Of a stretch of DNA of 64,000 bases, positions 29,381 through 38,951 are shown piece after piece. Made by a program: the position numbers and the translations under genes. Every line of letters starts with the position of its first letter. The stretch's first letter is position 1. The DNA comes from Streptomyces sp. P3. GTDB lineage: Bacteria > Actinomycetota > Actinomycetes > Streptomycetales > Streptomycetaceae. Location of the stretch: the NCBI GenBank assembly GCA_016893485.2, contig JAFEKX020000001.1, positions 7,209,501 through 7,273,500 on the forward strand, given 5' to 3'. Below the pieces are notes generated by a model, which saw only the letters and a program-made list of their open reading frames with translations, was not told where the DNA came from and did not search any database.

Positions 29381-29476
29381 TCAGCGGCGCCCGATGCTGC
29401 GCACGCTGGCCAGGGTGAGGAATCCGAGGCCGACCAGGGCGGCCAGGGCGCCGATCAGCTCTGCGGTCGCGGGCAT
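29381..29476 (-). CDS. 31-aa single-span membrane peptide
   Basis: A very short ORF with a strong GGAGG ribosome-binding site 4 nt before its ATG. The peptide begins MPATAELIGALAALVGLGFL and ends SVRSIGRR. It is one hydrophobic helix of about 20 residues with a positively charged C-terminus, so the tail should face the cytoplasm. It lies between ceoB and the divergent KimA-like permease and reads in the ceoB direction, so it may be the first gene of the ceoB-ceoC transcript. It is reminiscent in size of KdpF-like accessory peptides, but there is no sequence match that I can claim. The function is unknown. Confidence 0.7.
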   Translation of the reverse strand: MPATAELIGALAALVGLGFLTLASVRSIGRR

Positions 29477-29634
29477 GGAACCTCCAGGAGGCGATGGGAG
29501 CGGGGTTTTGTCATATAGACACGGCGTCGGCGCTCCCGACGGAATCCGCAACTCCACTCGTCCCTTATTTCACTCGTGAGGCAGATGACAGGGGGTAAGA
29601 CGGCGGAAAGTGGAGGATCGCCTGTTCGAAGCCC

Positions 29635-29648
29635 TACGATCCTCTGTT
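29635..29648 (+). promoter_or_regulatory. Leaderless -10 box for the KimA-like permease gene
   Basis: TACGAT at 29635-29640 is 8 nt before GTG 29649. This favours a leaderless start there rather than at the in-frame GTG 29610. Confidence 0.45.
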
Positions 29649-31701
29649 GTGTCCAAACTGACCGACGTGCCCAAGCGCATCCTCATCGGGCGGGCGTTGC
29701 GCAGCGACCGGTTGGGCGAAACGCTCCTGCCGAAGCGCATCGCACTCCCCGTCTTCGCTTCCGACCCGCTGTCCTCCGTGGCCTACGCGCCCGGCGAGGT
29801 GCTGCTGGTCCTCTCCATCGCGGGCGTGTCGGCCTACCACTTCAGCCCGTGGATCGCGGTCGCTGTCGTGGTGCTGATGTTCACCGTGGTCGCCTCCTAC
29901 CGGCAGAACGTGCACGCCTACCCCAGCGGCGGCGGGGACTACGAGGTGGCCACCACCAACCTCGGCCCCAAGGCCGGCCTCACCGTCGCCAGCGCCCTGC
30001 TCGTCGACTATGTCCTCACCGTCGCCGTCTCGATCGCCTCCGGCATCGAGAACCTCGGCTCCGCGGTCCCGTTCGTGGTCGAGCACAAGGTGTTCTGTGC
30101 GATCGCCGTGGTCGTGCTGCTCACCCTGATGAACCTGCGCGGGGTGAAGGAGTCCGGCACGCTGTTCGCGATCCCGACGTACGTCTTCGTCGCGGGCGTC
30201 TTCATCATGATCGCGTGGGGCGCCTTCCGCGGACTCGTCCTCGGCGACACCATGCGCGCGCCGACCGCCGCCTACCACATCAAGGCCGAACACCAGGGCC
30301 TCGCGGGCTTCGCCCTGGTCTTCCTGCTACTCCGGGCCTTCTCCTCCGGCTGTGCCGCGCTCACCGGTGTCGAGGCGATCTCCAACGGCGTCCCGGCCTT
30401 CCGCAAGCCCAAGTCGAAGAACGCGGCGAGCACCCTGGCCGCGATGGGCCTGCTGGCCGTCACCATGTTCTGCGGGATCATCGCCCTCGCCATGACGACC
30501 AAGGTCCGCATGGCCGAGAACCCGGCCACCGACCTGCTGCACAACGGGGTCGCGATCGGCTCCGGCTATGTCCAGAACCCGGTGATCTCCCAGGTCGCCG
30601 AGGCCGTCTTCGGCAAGGGCAGCCTCCTGTTCGTCGTGCTCGCCGCGGCCACCGCGCTGGTGCTGTTCCTGGCCGCCAACACGGCGTACAACGGCTTCCC
30701 GCTGCTCGGCTCGATCCTCGCCCAGGACCGCTACCTCCCGCGCCAGCTGCACACCCGCGGCGACCGCCTCGCCTTCTCCAACGGCATCGTGCTGCTGGCC
30801 GGCACCGCGGCCATGCTGCTGGCGATCTACGGCGCCGACTCGACCCGGCTGATCCAGCTGTACATCGTCGGCGTGTTCGTGTCGTTCACCCTCAGCCAGA
30901 CCGGCATGGTCCGGCACTGGAACCGCCACCTGGCCACCGAGAAGGACCAGGCCAAGCGCCGCCACATGGTCCGCTCCCGGGCCATCAACACGTTCGGCGC
31001 GTTCTTCACCGGCCTGGTCCTGGTCGTCGTCCTGGTCACGAAGTTCACGCACGGCGCCTGGGTGGCGCTGCTCGGCATGTGCATCTTCTACGCCACGATG
31101 ACCGCGATCCGTAAGCACTACGACCGGGTCGCCGAGGAGATCGCGGCCCCCGAGGGTCCCAGCGACGACAGCCTCCGGCCGTCCCGCGTCCACTCGGTCG
31201 TCCTGATCTCCAAGATCCACCGCCCGGCTCTACGGGCCCTCGCGTACGCCAAGTTGATGCGCTCGGACACGCTGGAGGCGCTCAGCGTCAACGTGGACCC
31301 GGCGGAGACCAAGGCGCTGCGCGAGGAGTGGGAGCGGCGCGGGATCGACGTACCGCTGAAGGTGCTGGACTCGCCGTACCGGGAGATCACGCGGCCGATC
31401 ATCGAGTACGTGAAGGGGCTGCGGAAGGAGTCGCCGCGCGACGCGGTGTCCGTGATCATCCCCGAGTACGTGGTCGGCCACTGGTACGAGCACCTGCTCC
31501 ACAACCAGAGCGCGCTGCGGCTCAAGGGCCGGCTGCTGTTCACGCCGGGCGTGATGGTGACGTCGGTGCCGTACCAGCTGGAGTCCTCCGAGGCGGCGAA
31601 GAACCGGGCGCGGAAGCGGCAGGAGTGGAGCGCGCCGGGCGCGGTGCGACGGGGGGCCCGCGGAGGAGCGGCACAGCGAGTCGTCCAAGTCCAAGCTCTA
31701 G
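29649..31701 (+). CDS. APC-family permease related to potassium importer KimA (YdaO)
   Basis: About 684 residues. Twelve membrane helices are followed by a cytoplasmic domain of roughly 190 residues. Landmarks are LPVFASDPLSSVAYAPGEVL (unwound helix 1), YPSGGGDYEVATTNLG, AVSIASGIENLGSAVPF, LMNLRGVKESG, LTGVEAISNGVPAFRKPKSK and FLAANTAYNGFPLLGSILAQ. The SSVAYA and the GGGDYEVA region match the KimA/YdaO group of K+/H+ symporters, though amino-acid transport is the family default. The cytoplasmic part (SVVLISKIHRPALRALAYAK) is UspA-like. One extra G near 31630 moves the raw stop; I place it at TAG 31699-31701, giving a lysine/serine tail. Proximity to ceoBC and kdpDE supports potassium. Confidence 0.82.
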
Positions 31702-31804
31702 CTCCGGCTGCGACGGCCTTGTGGTGAGCGGCCGGGCGGGGTCCACGTAGACTGGTGGGCTGTTGTCCGGCCGTACCCCTTTGACGTTGTGGAGTCACCC
31801 CGCC

Positions 31805-33130
31805 ATGCAGGCAGAACCGAAGAAATCGCTGGTGGGGGGAGTACGAGGTCGAGGTGGGCCCCGTCGCCCATGGCGGGCACTGCATCGCCCGTACGGCCGA
31901 GGGCCAGGTGCTGTTCGTCCGGCACGCGCTGCCCGGTGAGCGCGTGGTCGCGCGGGTCACCGACGGCGAGGAGGGCGCGCGGTTCCTGCGCGCCGACGCC
32001 GTGACGGTCCTGGAGGAGTCCAAGGACCGCGTCGAGGCGCCGTGCCCCTACGCCGGACCCGGCCGCTGCGGCGGCTGCGACTGGCAGCACGCCAAGCCCG
32101 GCGCCCAGCGTCGCCTCAAGGGCGAGGTCATCGCGGAGCAGTTGCAGCGGCTCGCCGGGCTCACGCCCGAGGAGGCCGGCTGGGACGGCACGGTGATGCC
32201 GGCCGAGGGCGACAAGCTGCCCGCGGGCCAGGTGCCGCAGTGGCGTACGCGCGTCCAGTACGCGGTGGACGTCGACGGCAACGCCGGTCTGCGCAAGCAC
32301 CGTTCGCACGAGGTCGAGCCGATCGAGCACTGCATGATCGCGGCGCCGGGCGTCAGCGAGCTGGGCATCGAGGAGCGCGACTGGTCGGGCATGGCCTCGG
32401 TCGAGGCGATCGCGGCGACCGGCTCCCAGGACCGCATGGTCATCCTGGAGCCCCGCCCCGGCGCCCGCCTGCCCCTGGTCGAGCTGGAACGCCCCGTCTC
32501 CGTCATGCGCGTCGAGGAGCACGACGGCGGCATCCACCGCGTGCACGGCCGCGCGTTCGTGCGTGAGCGGGCCGACGGCCGTACGTACCGGGTCGGCAGC
32601 GGCGGCTTCTGGCAGGTCCACCCGATGGCCGCGGACACCCTCGTCAAGGCGGTCATGCAGGGCCTGCTCCCGCGCAAGGGCGACATGGCCCTCGACCTGT
32701 ACTGCGGCGTCGGCCTCTTCGCCGGCGCGCTGGCCGACCGCCTCGGCGACAAGGGCGCGGTCCTCGGCATCGAGTCCGGCAAGCGCGCGGTCGAGGACGC
32801 GCGCCACAACCTCGCCGGCTTCGACCGCGTCCGCATCGAGCAGGGCAAGGTCGAGACCGTGCTCCCGCGGACCGGGATCAACGAGGTCGACCTGATCGTC
32901 CTCGACCCGCCGCGTGCGGGGGCCGGCAAGAAGACGGTCGAGCACCTGTCGTCGCTCGGCGCCCGGAAGATCGCGTACGTGGCCTGCGATCCGGCTGCGC
33001 TGGCCCGGGACCTGGCGTACTTCCGGGACGGGGGTATCGGGTGCGGACGCTCCGGGCGTTCGATCTGTTTCCGATGACGCATCATGTGGAGTGCGTGGCG
33101 ATTCTGGAGCCGGTGGCGAAGTTGGCCTGA
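31805..33130 (+). CDS. TRAM-domain RNA m5U methyltransferase (TrmA/RlmD-like)
   Basis: About 441 residues. An N-terminal TRAM domain (EYEVEVGPVAHGGHCIAR, VLFVRHALPGERVVARV) is followed by a CPYAGPGRCGGCDWQH cluster for a [4Fe-4S] centre. The SAM-dependent domain has FWQVHPMAADTL, LDLYCGVGLFAGALADRL, DLIVLDPPRAGAGKKTVEHL and the catalytic cysteine loop YVACDPAALARDLAYF. It ends MTHHVECVAILE. It makes 5-methyluridine in rRNA or tRNA; which site is not decided. Frame breaks near 31837 (extra G) and 33040 (extra G) were bridged. The family gene is syntenic with Rv2689c. A GGAG motif lies 15 nt before the ATG. Confidence 0.9.
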
Positions 33131-33206
33131 GTGCACGGACCAACCGACCCCCGCTACCCCTGCTCTCCCACCGGCCTCGGCCAGCTCTCCAGCAGCTGTT
33201 CGTCCG

Positions 33207-33806
33207 TCATCGCCGACCCCGTTCCGCCGGTGTCGGCGTCAGACCGAACCCCACCATCAGCACCTCCGCGTACCGCCGCCACGCATCCGGCGCGACCTCG
33301 TTCGTCTGGTCGGCGACCGCGCCGATCATGTACAGGTAGGCGTAGACGTCCGCACTGGCGAAGTCCTTGCGGACGGCGCCGGCCGCCACCGCCCGTTCCG
33401 CGAGGGTGTCGACGAGGCGGCCGAGTTGGTCGCGGGTCTGCGCGATCGGGGCCGTGTCGACGCTCGCGTTGGCCATGATGACCTCCAAGGCGCGGTCGCC
33501 GGCGCGGAGTTGGGCCGCGTTCAGGAGGTAGTGGCGTAGGGCTTCCGCCGGGTCCTCGTGGGCCGCCGATGTGGTCGCGAGGTGCAGGAAGACCGTGAAG
33601 CGTTCCGTGAACAGGGCGTCGACTAGGGACTGGAGGTCGGGGAAGCGGCGGTAGACCGTGCCCACGCCGAGGCCCGCCTCGCGGGCGATCTCGTTGAGGG
33701 GGACGACGGACCGCCGCTGGGCGAACAGGCGGTCGGCCGTCGTCATGATGAGGCGGCGGTTTCGTTCCGCGTCCGCTCGCAGCGGGCGTTGCGCATCGGG
33801 GCTCAC
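33207..33806 (-). CDS. TetR-family transcriptional regulator
   Basis: 199 residues, intact. The DNA-binding domain shows LRADAERNRRLIMTTADRLF and the helix-turn-helix PLNEIAREAGLGVGTVYRRF. The ligand domain includes SADVYAYLYMIGAVADQTNE. The GTG start overlaps the stop of the DUF998 gene by four bases (GTGA), so it is second in a two-gene operon and probably autoregulates it. A palindrome upstream of the DUF998 gene is a candidate operator. The inducing ligand is unknown. Confidence 0.88.
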   Translation of the reverse strand: MSPDAQRPLRADAERNRRLIMTTADRLFAQRRSVVPLNEIAREAGLGVGTVYRRFPDLQSLVDALFTERFTVFLHLATTSAAHEDPAEALRHYLLNAAQLRAGDRALEVIMANASVDTAPIAQTRDQLGRLVDTLAERAVAAGAVRKDFASADVYAYLYMIGAVADQTNEVAPDAWRRYAEVLMVGFGLTPTPAERGRR

Positions 33807-34498
33807 GCCGGGACATTCTCCGGGATCCGTGCCTCGGCCGGGCGGCGGGCCTGCCTGACCAGCAGCGCCACGCCGGTCACGACGCTCCACAGCAGCCACG
33901 AGTAGACACCACCCCGCTCGAAGATCCCCGCCGTGCTCGTCGAGACGCCCACGCCCGCCTCGCTCAGCAGCCCGAGCGCGCCGACCGCGATGCTGAACAC
34001 CCGGTACGCGCGCGGCAGTTGGAGGCTCTTCAGCGAGCCCGCCATGATCACGATCGTGTTCGCGCACAGGATGGCGACCGACGCGCCGCCGACGTGCAGC
34101 CCCAGGCTGTAGCTCGCGCCGTCCGCGGAGCCGTGGAACAGGCCGACCAACAGGAAGCCCACCGCGTGCGCACCCGCCAGGGCGATGACGACACGGCGCA
34201 CGCGGCCCGTGAGCAGGGGCACCGCCAGCAGGATCACCCCGGCGGCGAACAGGATCCCCTGGACGATGAACGACGTGTTCATCAGCGCGTGATCCGGTGA
34301 GCAGATGGTGCGGTCCTGGAAGGTCGTGCCGCAGTCCGTGACGCCCAGGTCGCTGATGTAGTTCGTGGCGTAGCTGTAGGCCGGGTCGGTCCAGGCGCTC
34401 GCGGCGACCGCCTCGGACACCACCCACTGCACCGCGTTCAGCACCAGGACGGCGGCCCCCAGCGGTAGCCAGATCCTGCGTGACATCGGAACTCCCAT
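33803..34498 (-). CDS. DUF998 family multi-pass membrane protein
   Basis: 231 residues, intact, six membrane helices. It begins MGVPMSRRIWLPLGAAVLVL. The family pattern NYISDLGVTDCGTTFQDRTI and SFIVQGILFAAGVILLAVP is followed by AHAVGFLLVGLFHGSADGAS. The ATG at 34498 has GAGGAG 5 nt upstream; ATG 34486 is a second choice. The two cysteines flanking the first extracellular loop may form a disulphide. The function is unknown; it is a membrane partner or target of the TetR protein encoded directly after it. Confidence 0.85.
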   Translation of the reverse strand: MGVPMSRRIWLPLGAAVLVLNAVQWVVSEAVAASAWTDPAYSYATNYISDLGVTDCGTTFQDRTICSPDHALMNTSFIVQGILFAAGVILLAVPLLTGRVRRVVIALAGAHAVGFLLVGLFHGSADGASYSLGLHVGGASVAILCANTIVIMAGSLKSLQLPRAYRVFSIAVGALGLLSEAGVGVSTSTAGIFERGGVYSWLLWSVVTGVALLVRQARRPAEARIPENVPA

Positions 34499-34552
34499 CA
34501 CCACTCCTCACGATTCCTCTCGACAGGTCCTGCTCGCCACCCTACATTAAGT

Positions 34553-34566
34553 GGATGGATCTATCC
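34553..34566. promoter_or_regulatory. Candidate TetR operator
   Basis: GGATGGATCTATCC is a 14-bp palindrome with one mismatch. It lies about 55 bp upstream of the DUF998-TetR operon, overlapping the probable promoter. Confidence 0.4.
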
Positions 34567-34694
34567 GGTTAGCGCGCCGAGTACCTACCGGGCACGCGCC
34601 GCCCATGTGACCGGCATCACATCGCAAGGTTCGAACTTCGAGGGCCGCCGTGCATCTAGTCGGCGTCCACTCCACTCCACCGAGGAAACAACCA

Positions 34695-35281
34695 ATGTTG
34701 GCTTATCTGCCCGGATTCGCCCCCTGGATCGTCGCCGGCGTCCTCTCCTCCTTCGACTGGCGCTGGGGCGCCCTCGGCGGTCTCGTCACGGGGCTGCTGA
34801 TGATGCTGAACGACCGGCGCCGCGGGGTCGGCTTCGACGCCCTGGTCCTGGAGATCAGCACCCTCGCGTACTTCGTCGTGCTCGGCGCCGTCTCCGTCAC
34901 GAAGCCGGACTCCTCGCTGTCCGGCCACACCGACGTCATCTCGTTCGTGTGGCTGGCCGCCACCGCCTGGGGAGTCTGGTGGTGCGGAGCCCCTTCACGC
35001 TGGGCATCGCCAAGCGGCAGACCCCGCGCGAGTACTGGGACATGCCGGAGTTCGTCCAGGTCAACAACTACATCACCAGCGCCTGGGGAGCCGGCTTCAC
35101 CTTCATCGCCGTCAGTCTGGCCATCGCCAACGCGACGGACGCCCCCGCCTGGGTCGGCATCGCCGCCCACGTCATCGGCCTCGTCGCCCCCGCCGTCTTC
35201 ACCAAGGTCTACCCCGCCCGAGCCCAGGCCCACCTGCTGGCCCAAGCCCAGGCCCAGCCACCGGTGACGGCCCTCCCGTAA
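34695..35281 (+). CDS. Hypothetical multi-pass membrane protein
   Basis: About 195 residues. It starts MLAYLPGFAPWIVAGVLSSF and has about five hydrophobic helices. The loops are LLMMLNDRRRGVGFDALVLE, VTKPDSSLSGHTDVISFVW and RSPFTLGIAKRQTPREYWDM. A late helix contains FIAVSLAIANATDAPAWVG, and the C-terminus is alanine/glutamine-rich (AHLLAQAQAQPPVTALP). The SPFTLGIAKRQTP motif is shared by a group of actinobacterial integral membrane proteins of unknown function. One break near 34979 was bridged. The neighbouring alpha/beta hydrolase starts 110 bp later. Confidence 0.7.
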
Positions 35282-35391
35282 CCCCACGGGCAGTCAACCG
35301 CCGTGCCAGGTCCGCGACTTGCCCGGCCTCCCCGGACCGAACCACTCACCTCATTCACCCCTCGTTCACCCCACGAAGGAGTTGGCGCATC

Positions 35392-36102
35392 ATGAGCACC
35401 ACACCGGAAACCGGCACAGCGCGGAACGTCGTTCTCGTGCACGGCGGATTCGTCGACGGATCGGGCTGGCGGGGCGTCTACGACGCGCTCCGCGCCGACG
35501 GCCACCGCGTGAGCGTCGTCCAGAACCCCACCCTGTCCCTGGCGGACGACGTCGCCACGACCCGGCGGGTCCTCGACGCCCAGGACGGGCCGACCGTACT
35601 CGTCGGACACTCCTACGGCGGCGCGGTGATCACCGAGGCCGGCACCCACCCGAACGTCTCGGCGCTCGTCTACGTCACCGCGTTCGCGCCCGACAAGGGC
35701 GAGTCCGTGAACACCCTCATCGCCGACCCGCCGCCCGGCGCTCCCGTGCCGCCGATCCTGCCGCCCGTCGACGGGTTCCTCTTCCTCGACCGGGAGAAGT
35801 TCGCCGCGTCCTTCGCCGGCGATCTGCCCGCCGCCGACGCCGAGTTCCTCGCCGACTCCCAAGTGCCCTGGGGAGTCGAGGCGTTGGCGGGTGTCATCAC
35901 CGAGCCCGCCTGGCAGAGCAGGCCGAGCCACTACCTCGTCGCCACCGACGACCGCATGATCCCGCCGCCCGCCCAGCGCGCCATGGCCGAGCGGGCCGGT
36001 GCGACGGTGGCCGAGACCGCCGGCAGCCACGCCGTGTACGTGTCCAAGCCCGCCGAGGTGGCCGCGTTCATCGCGAAGGCGGCCTCCGGTACCACCACTT
36101 GA
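35392..36102 (+). CDS. Alpha/beta hydrolase
   Basis: 236 residues, intact. VVLVHGGFVDGSGWRGVYDA carries the oxyanion-hole HGG. The nucleophile elbow is VLVGHSYGGAVI (Ser about residue 68). The acid is in HYLVATDDRMIPP and the His in ETAGSHAVYVSKPAEVAAFI. It resembles the small esterase/salicylate-esterase-like group seen beside stress genes. No signal peptide is present. AAGGAG precedes the ATG. The substrate is unknown; the carotenoid-oxygenase gene 240 bp downstream may be unrelated. Confidence 0.88.
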   Translation: MSTTPETGTARNVVLVHGGFVDGSGWRGVYDALRADGHRVSVVQNPTLSLADDVATTRRVLDAQDGPTVLVGHSYGGAVITEAGTHPNVSALVYVTAFAPDKGESVNTLIADPPPGAPVPPILPPVDGFLFLDREKFAASFAGDLPAADAEFLADSQVPWGVEALAGVITEPAWQSRPSHYLVATDDRMIPPPAQRAMAERAGATVAETAGSHAVYVSKPAEVAAFIAKAASGTTT

Positions 36103-36342
36103 GCCTGATCCGCTGACAGGCGTGGCGGCCGGGGCAACCAGCACGGCCGCCACCACCCCAGCGGCCGACCCGCGCCCTTAGCGCCTGCCGCGTCCGCCGC
36201 CGCGCCCGACTCCCCTCCGTACCAGAGCAGTTCACGTCTACGGCGGCCTCGGCGATCCCCGTGCCCCGCCCGACGTGTCCCACCTGCCCGCCCCCAGCCC
36301 TCCAACTCGCCAGCCCCCTATGACCCCTTGAAGGAACCCCGC

Positions 36343-37770
36343 ATGACCGACGAGACCCCCGCCCCCTCTACCTCCAGGGCCGCTTCGCCCCGGTCCCCGA
36401 GGAGCACACCGCCGCCGAACTGACCGTACGCGGCACCCTGCCCCCGAGCTGGACGGCCGCTACCTCCGCAACGGCCCCAACCCGCTGCCCGGCGAGGACC
36501 GCGGGCACTGGTTCACCGGGCCCGGCATGCTGCACGGCATCCGGCTGCGCGGCGGGCGGGCCGAGTGGTACCGCAACAGGTGGGTGAAGACACGGGAGTT
36601 GGAGGGTCACCCCTTCGTCCGTCAGGACGGCACCGTCGACCTGGCCGCGACACCCGCGAACACCCACGTGATCCGGCACGCCGACACCGTCCTTGCCCTG
36701 TGCGAGGTCGGCCTGCCGTACTGGGTCACTCCGGAGCTGGAGACCGTCGGGCCGTACGACTTCGCCGGGAAGCTGACCACGGCGATGACCGCGCACCCGA
36801 AGGAGGACCCCGTCACCGGTGAACTGCACCTGTTCGGGACCGGGTTCGCGCCGCCCTACCTCACCTACCACCGGGTCACCCCGGAGGGGGAGCTGCTCGA
36901 CAGCCGGCCGATCGACGTGCCCGGGCCGACGATGATGCACGACTTCGCCATCACCGAGCACCACATCGTGTGGCTGGACCTGCCCGTCGTCTTCGACCAC
37001 ACCCTGGCCGGGCACGGCGGCATGCCGTACCGGTGGGCGGACGCGTACGGCGCGCGGATCGGGATCATGTCCCGCGAGCACGGTTCCACCGACGTGCGCT
37101 GGTTCGACGTCGACCCCTGCTACGTCTTCCATGTGGGCAACGCCTACGAGGACGCGCAGGGGCGTGTGGTGCTGGACGCGGTGCGCTACGACGACGCCGG
37201 GTTCCGGAAGGTCTGGGGCGACATCGGCGGCCCCACCGGCGCGGGCGTCCCTACCGGCGCGGGTGTCCCCGGCGTCGTGAACGGTCGGGTCGGGGTGCGC
37301 GAACCGGGGCACACCCGGCCCCCTCCGTCCTGTACCGGTGGATCCTGGACCCGGTGGCCGGCCGGGTCCTCGAGTCCCAACTCGACGACCGCGAGGCCGA
37401 GTTCCCCACCCGCAACGAGACCCTCACCGGGCGCCCGAACCGCTACCTCTACACGGTCAACGGCGACGGCATCGCGAAACACGACCTCGTGCGCCAGACC
37501 GGTGACGTCCACAAGACGCCCGGCAGCCGCTACTCCGGCGAGGCCGTCTTCGTACCTGCGTCGGACGGCACCGACGAGGACGCGGGCTGGCTCATGTCAC
37601 TCGTCTCGGACGACGACGGCGCGGCCGGTGAACTCCTCGTCCTCGACGCCTCCGACCTCTCCGTGCAGGCGGTCGTGGAACTGCCGTACGCGGTCCCGTC
37701 CGGCTTCCACGGCAGCTGGTTGCCCAGAACCGAGGCCGAGACCGACTCCGTTTCTGCCCAACAGGCCTGA
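36343..37770 (+). CDS. Carotenoid-cleavage-type oxygenase (RPE65/CCD family)
   Basis: About 476 residues once three breaks (about 36365, 36450 and 37286) are bridged. The corrected start reads MTDETPAPLYLQGRFAPVPE. The four His that bind the catalytic Fe(II) are visible in TAHPKED, MMHDFAITEHH, YVFHVGNAYED and SGFHGSWLP. The substrate-side motif LRNGPNPLPGEDRGHWFTG and the GMLHG segment also fit. Such enzymes use O2 to split carotenoid or stilbene double bonds. An 18-bp tandem repeat at 37235-37270 duplicates TGAGVP in a loop. AAGGA lies upstream of the ATG. Carotenoid biosynthesis genes are not present nearby. Confidence 0.85.
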
Positions 37771-37970
37771 CGCGAAAGCGGGTTGAGTGATCGGGCCGGG
37801 GGCCCACGAGGAGCCGTAGCGGCGTATCTTCCTCGGCGAGGGGTCCCTCGGTCCGCCACGTGGGGGCCATCTCCCGTTCATCGGCGGGTGGGAGAAGTGG
37901 GGTTCCCGGAGCATGAGCCCCAACTGCCCGTAGTGGCGCAGGGTTTGTGATGTGTGCGCATGGAGGCTTC

Positions 37971-38951
37971 ATGGTGCCCCTCGACCGTCCCACGGATGAG
38001 GAACTCACCCGCAGGGCCCAGGCCGGTGAGTCCGGCGCCCTCGGGCTGCTGCTGACGCGCCATCAGGCGCCCATGCGAGCGGTCGCGTTGAGCCTGCTCG
38101 GGCACGGTCCCGATGCCGAGGACGCCGTACAGGACGCGGCGTTGACCGCGCTGCGGCGGATCGGTGACGTGCGGGAGCCCGCGGCCGTCGGGGCGTGGCT
38201 GCGGGCGATCGTGCGCAACGCGTCCCGGATGCGGCTGCGGGCCGTGCGGGAGCTGCCCGGGCTCGACGCGTTGGAGCAGGTGTACGGGCGGGACGACGGG
38301 CCCTCGCACCCGGAGCGGGTCGTCGAGCAGCACGCGATGCGGGACTGGATCTGGGACGCGGTGGAGGAACTGCCGCAGCAGCAGCGGCTGGTGCTGATGC
38401 TGCGGCACTTCAGCGGGATCACCTCGTACCAGGAGATCGCCGAGGCCTGCGAGGTCCCGGTGGGCACCGTGCGCAGCCGGCTCAACCAGGCCCGGGCGAA
38501 GATGGCCAAGGTCCTGCTCTCCACCGCGGCCGGCGGCCACGACGACGCCACCGCGCTCACCGAGGACAGCCGCCAGGAGGCCGAGGTCACCCTCGACGGC
38601 GCGATGCGCGGCCAACTGCCGGGCGAGATCCTGGAGTTGTGGCCGGAGGAGACCGAACTCGTCGGCGTCCTCAACAAGGACGGCGGACGCTGCCACCCCT
38701 TCCCGGCGATGCGCAGCACCCGGGACAAGGGCGTGACCCAGCACCTGCGCCATGTCGTGGCCAGCCGGGACATCGCCATCTGGGAGATGGAGGCCGTCAA
38801 CCCGGCCGGGATCACCAACCCCTGCCCGCCCACCCTGGCGTGGCTGATGTTCCGCCAGGACGGACGGGTGCGGCAGCTCCGGGTGGTCTTCCCGGGGCGG
38901 GCGACGGGTCAGGCGCGCGCAGCAGCTGTCGTAGGGCCGTGGTGTCGATGA
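37971..38951 (+). CDS. RNA polymerase sigma factor, ECF41-like with C-terminal extension
   Basis: 326 residues. Region 2: ALGLLLTRHQAPMRAVALSL, AEDAVQDAALTALRRIGDV and VGAWLRAIVRNASRMRLR. Region 4: WDAVEELPQQQRLVLMLRHF, SYQEIAEACEVPVGTVRSRL. The C-terminal ~130 residues look like an NTF2/SnoaL-type domain, ending LMFRQDGRVRQLRVVFPG. Such a domain replaces an anti-sigma factor in ECF41-like groups. The ATG 37971 has GGAGG 4 nt upstream. The last ~25 codons differ from what I expect for relatives and overlap the end of the convergent isochorismatase gene, so the exact 3' end is doubtful. Confidence 0.85.
   Translation: MVPLDRPTDEELTRRAQAGESGALGLLLTRHQAPMRAVALSLLGHGPDAEDAVQDAALTALRRIGDVREPAAVGAWLRAIVRNASRMRLRAVRELPGLDALEQVYGRDDGPSHPERVVEQHAMRDWIWDAVEELPQQQRLVLMLRHFSGITSYQEIAEACEVPVGTVRSRLNQARAKMAKVLLSTAAGGHDDATALTEDSRQEAEVTLDGAMRGQLPGEILELWPEETELVGVLNKDGGRCHPFPAMRSTRDKGVTQHLRHVVASRDIAIWEMEAVNPAGITNPCPPTLAWLMFRQDGRVRQLRVVFPGRATGQARAAAVVGPWCR

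Noticed and set aside
29477..29648. c-di-AMP (ydaO) riboswitch before the KimA-like permease
   Set aside because: No ydaO-type conserved segments were seen, and the gene appears leaderless from a -10 box at 29635, leaving no leader RNA to fold.
33154..33210. 18-codon ORF overlapping the TetR stop (ATGA) and running leftward
   Set aside because: It has no ribosome-binding site of its own, no recognisable sequence, and could be only the trailing frame of a TetR C-terminus.
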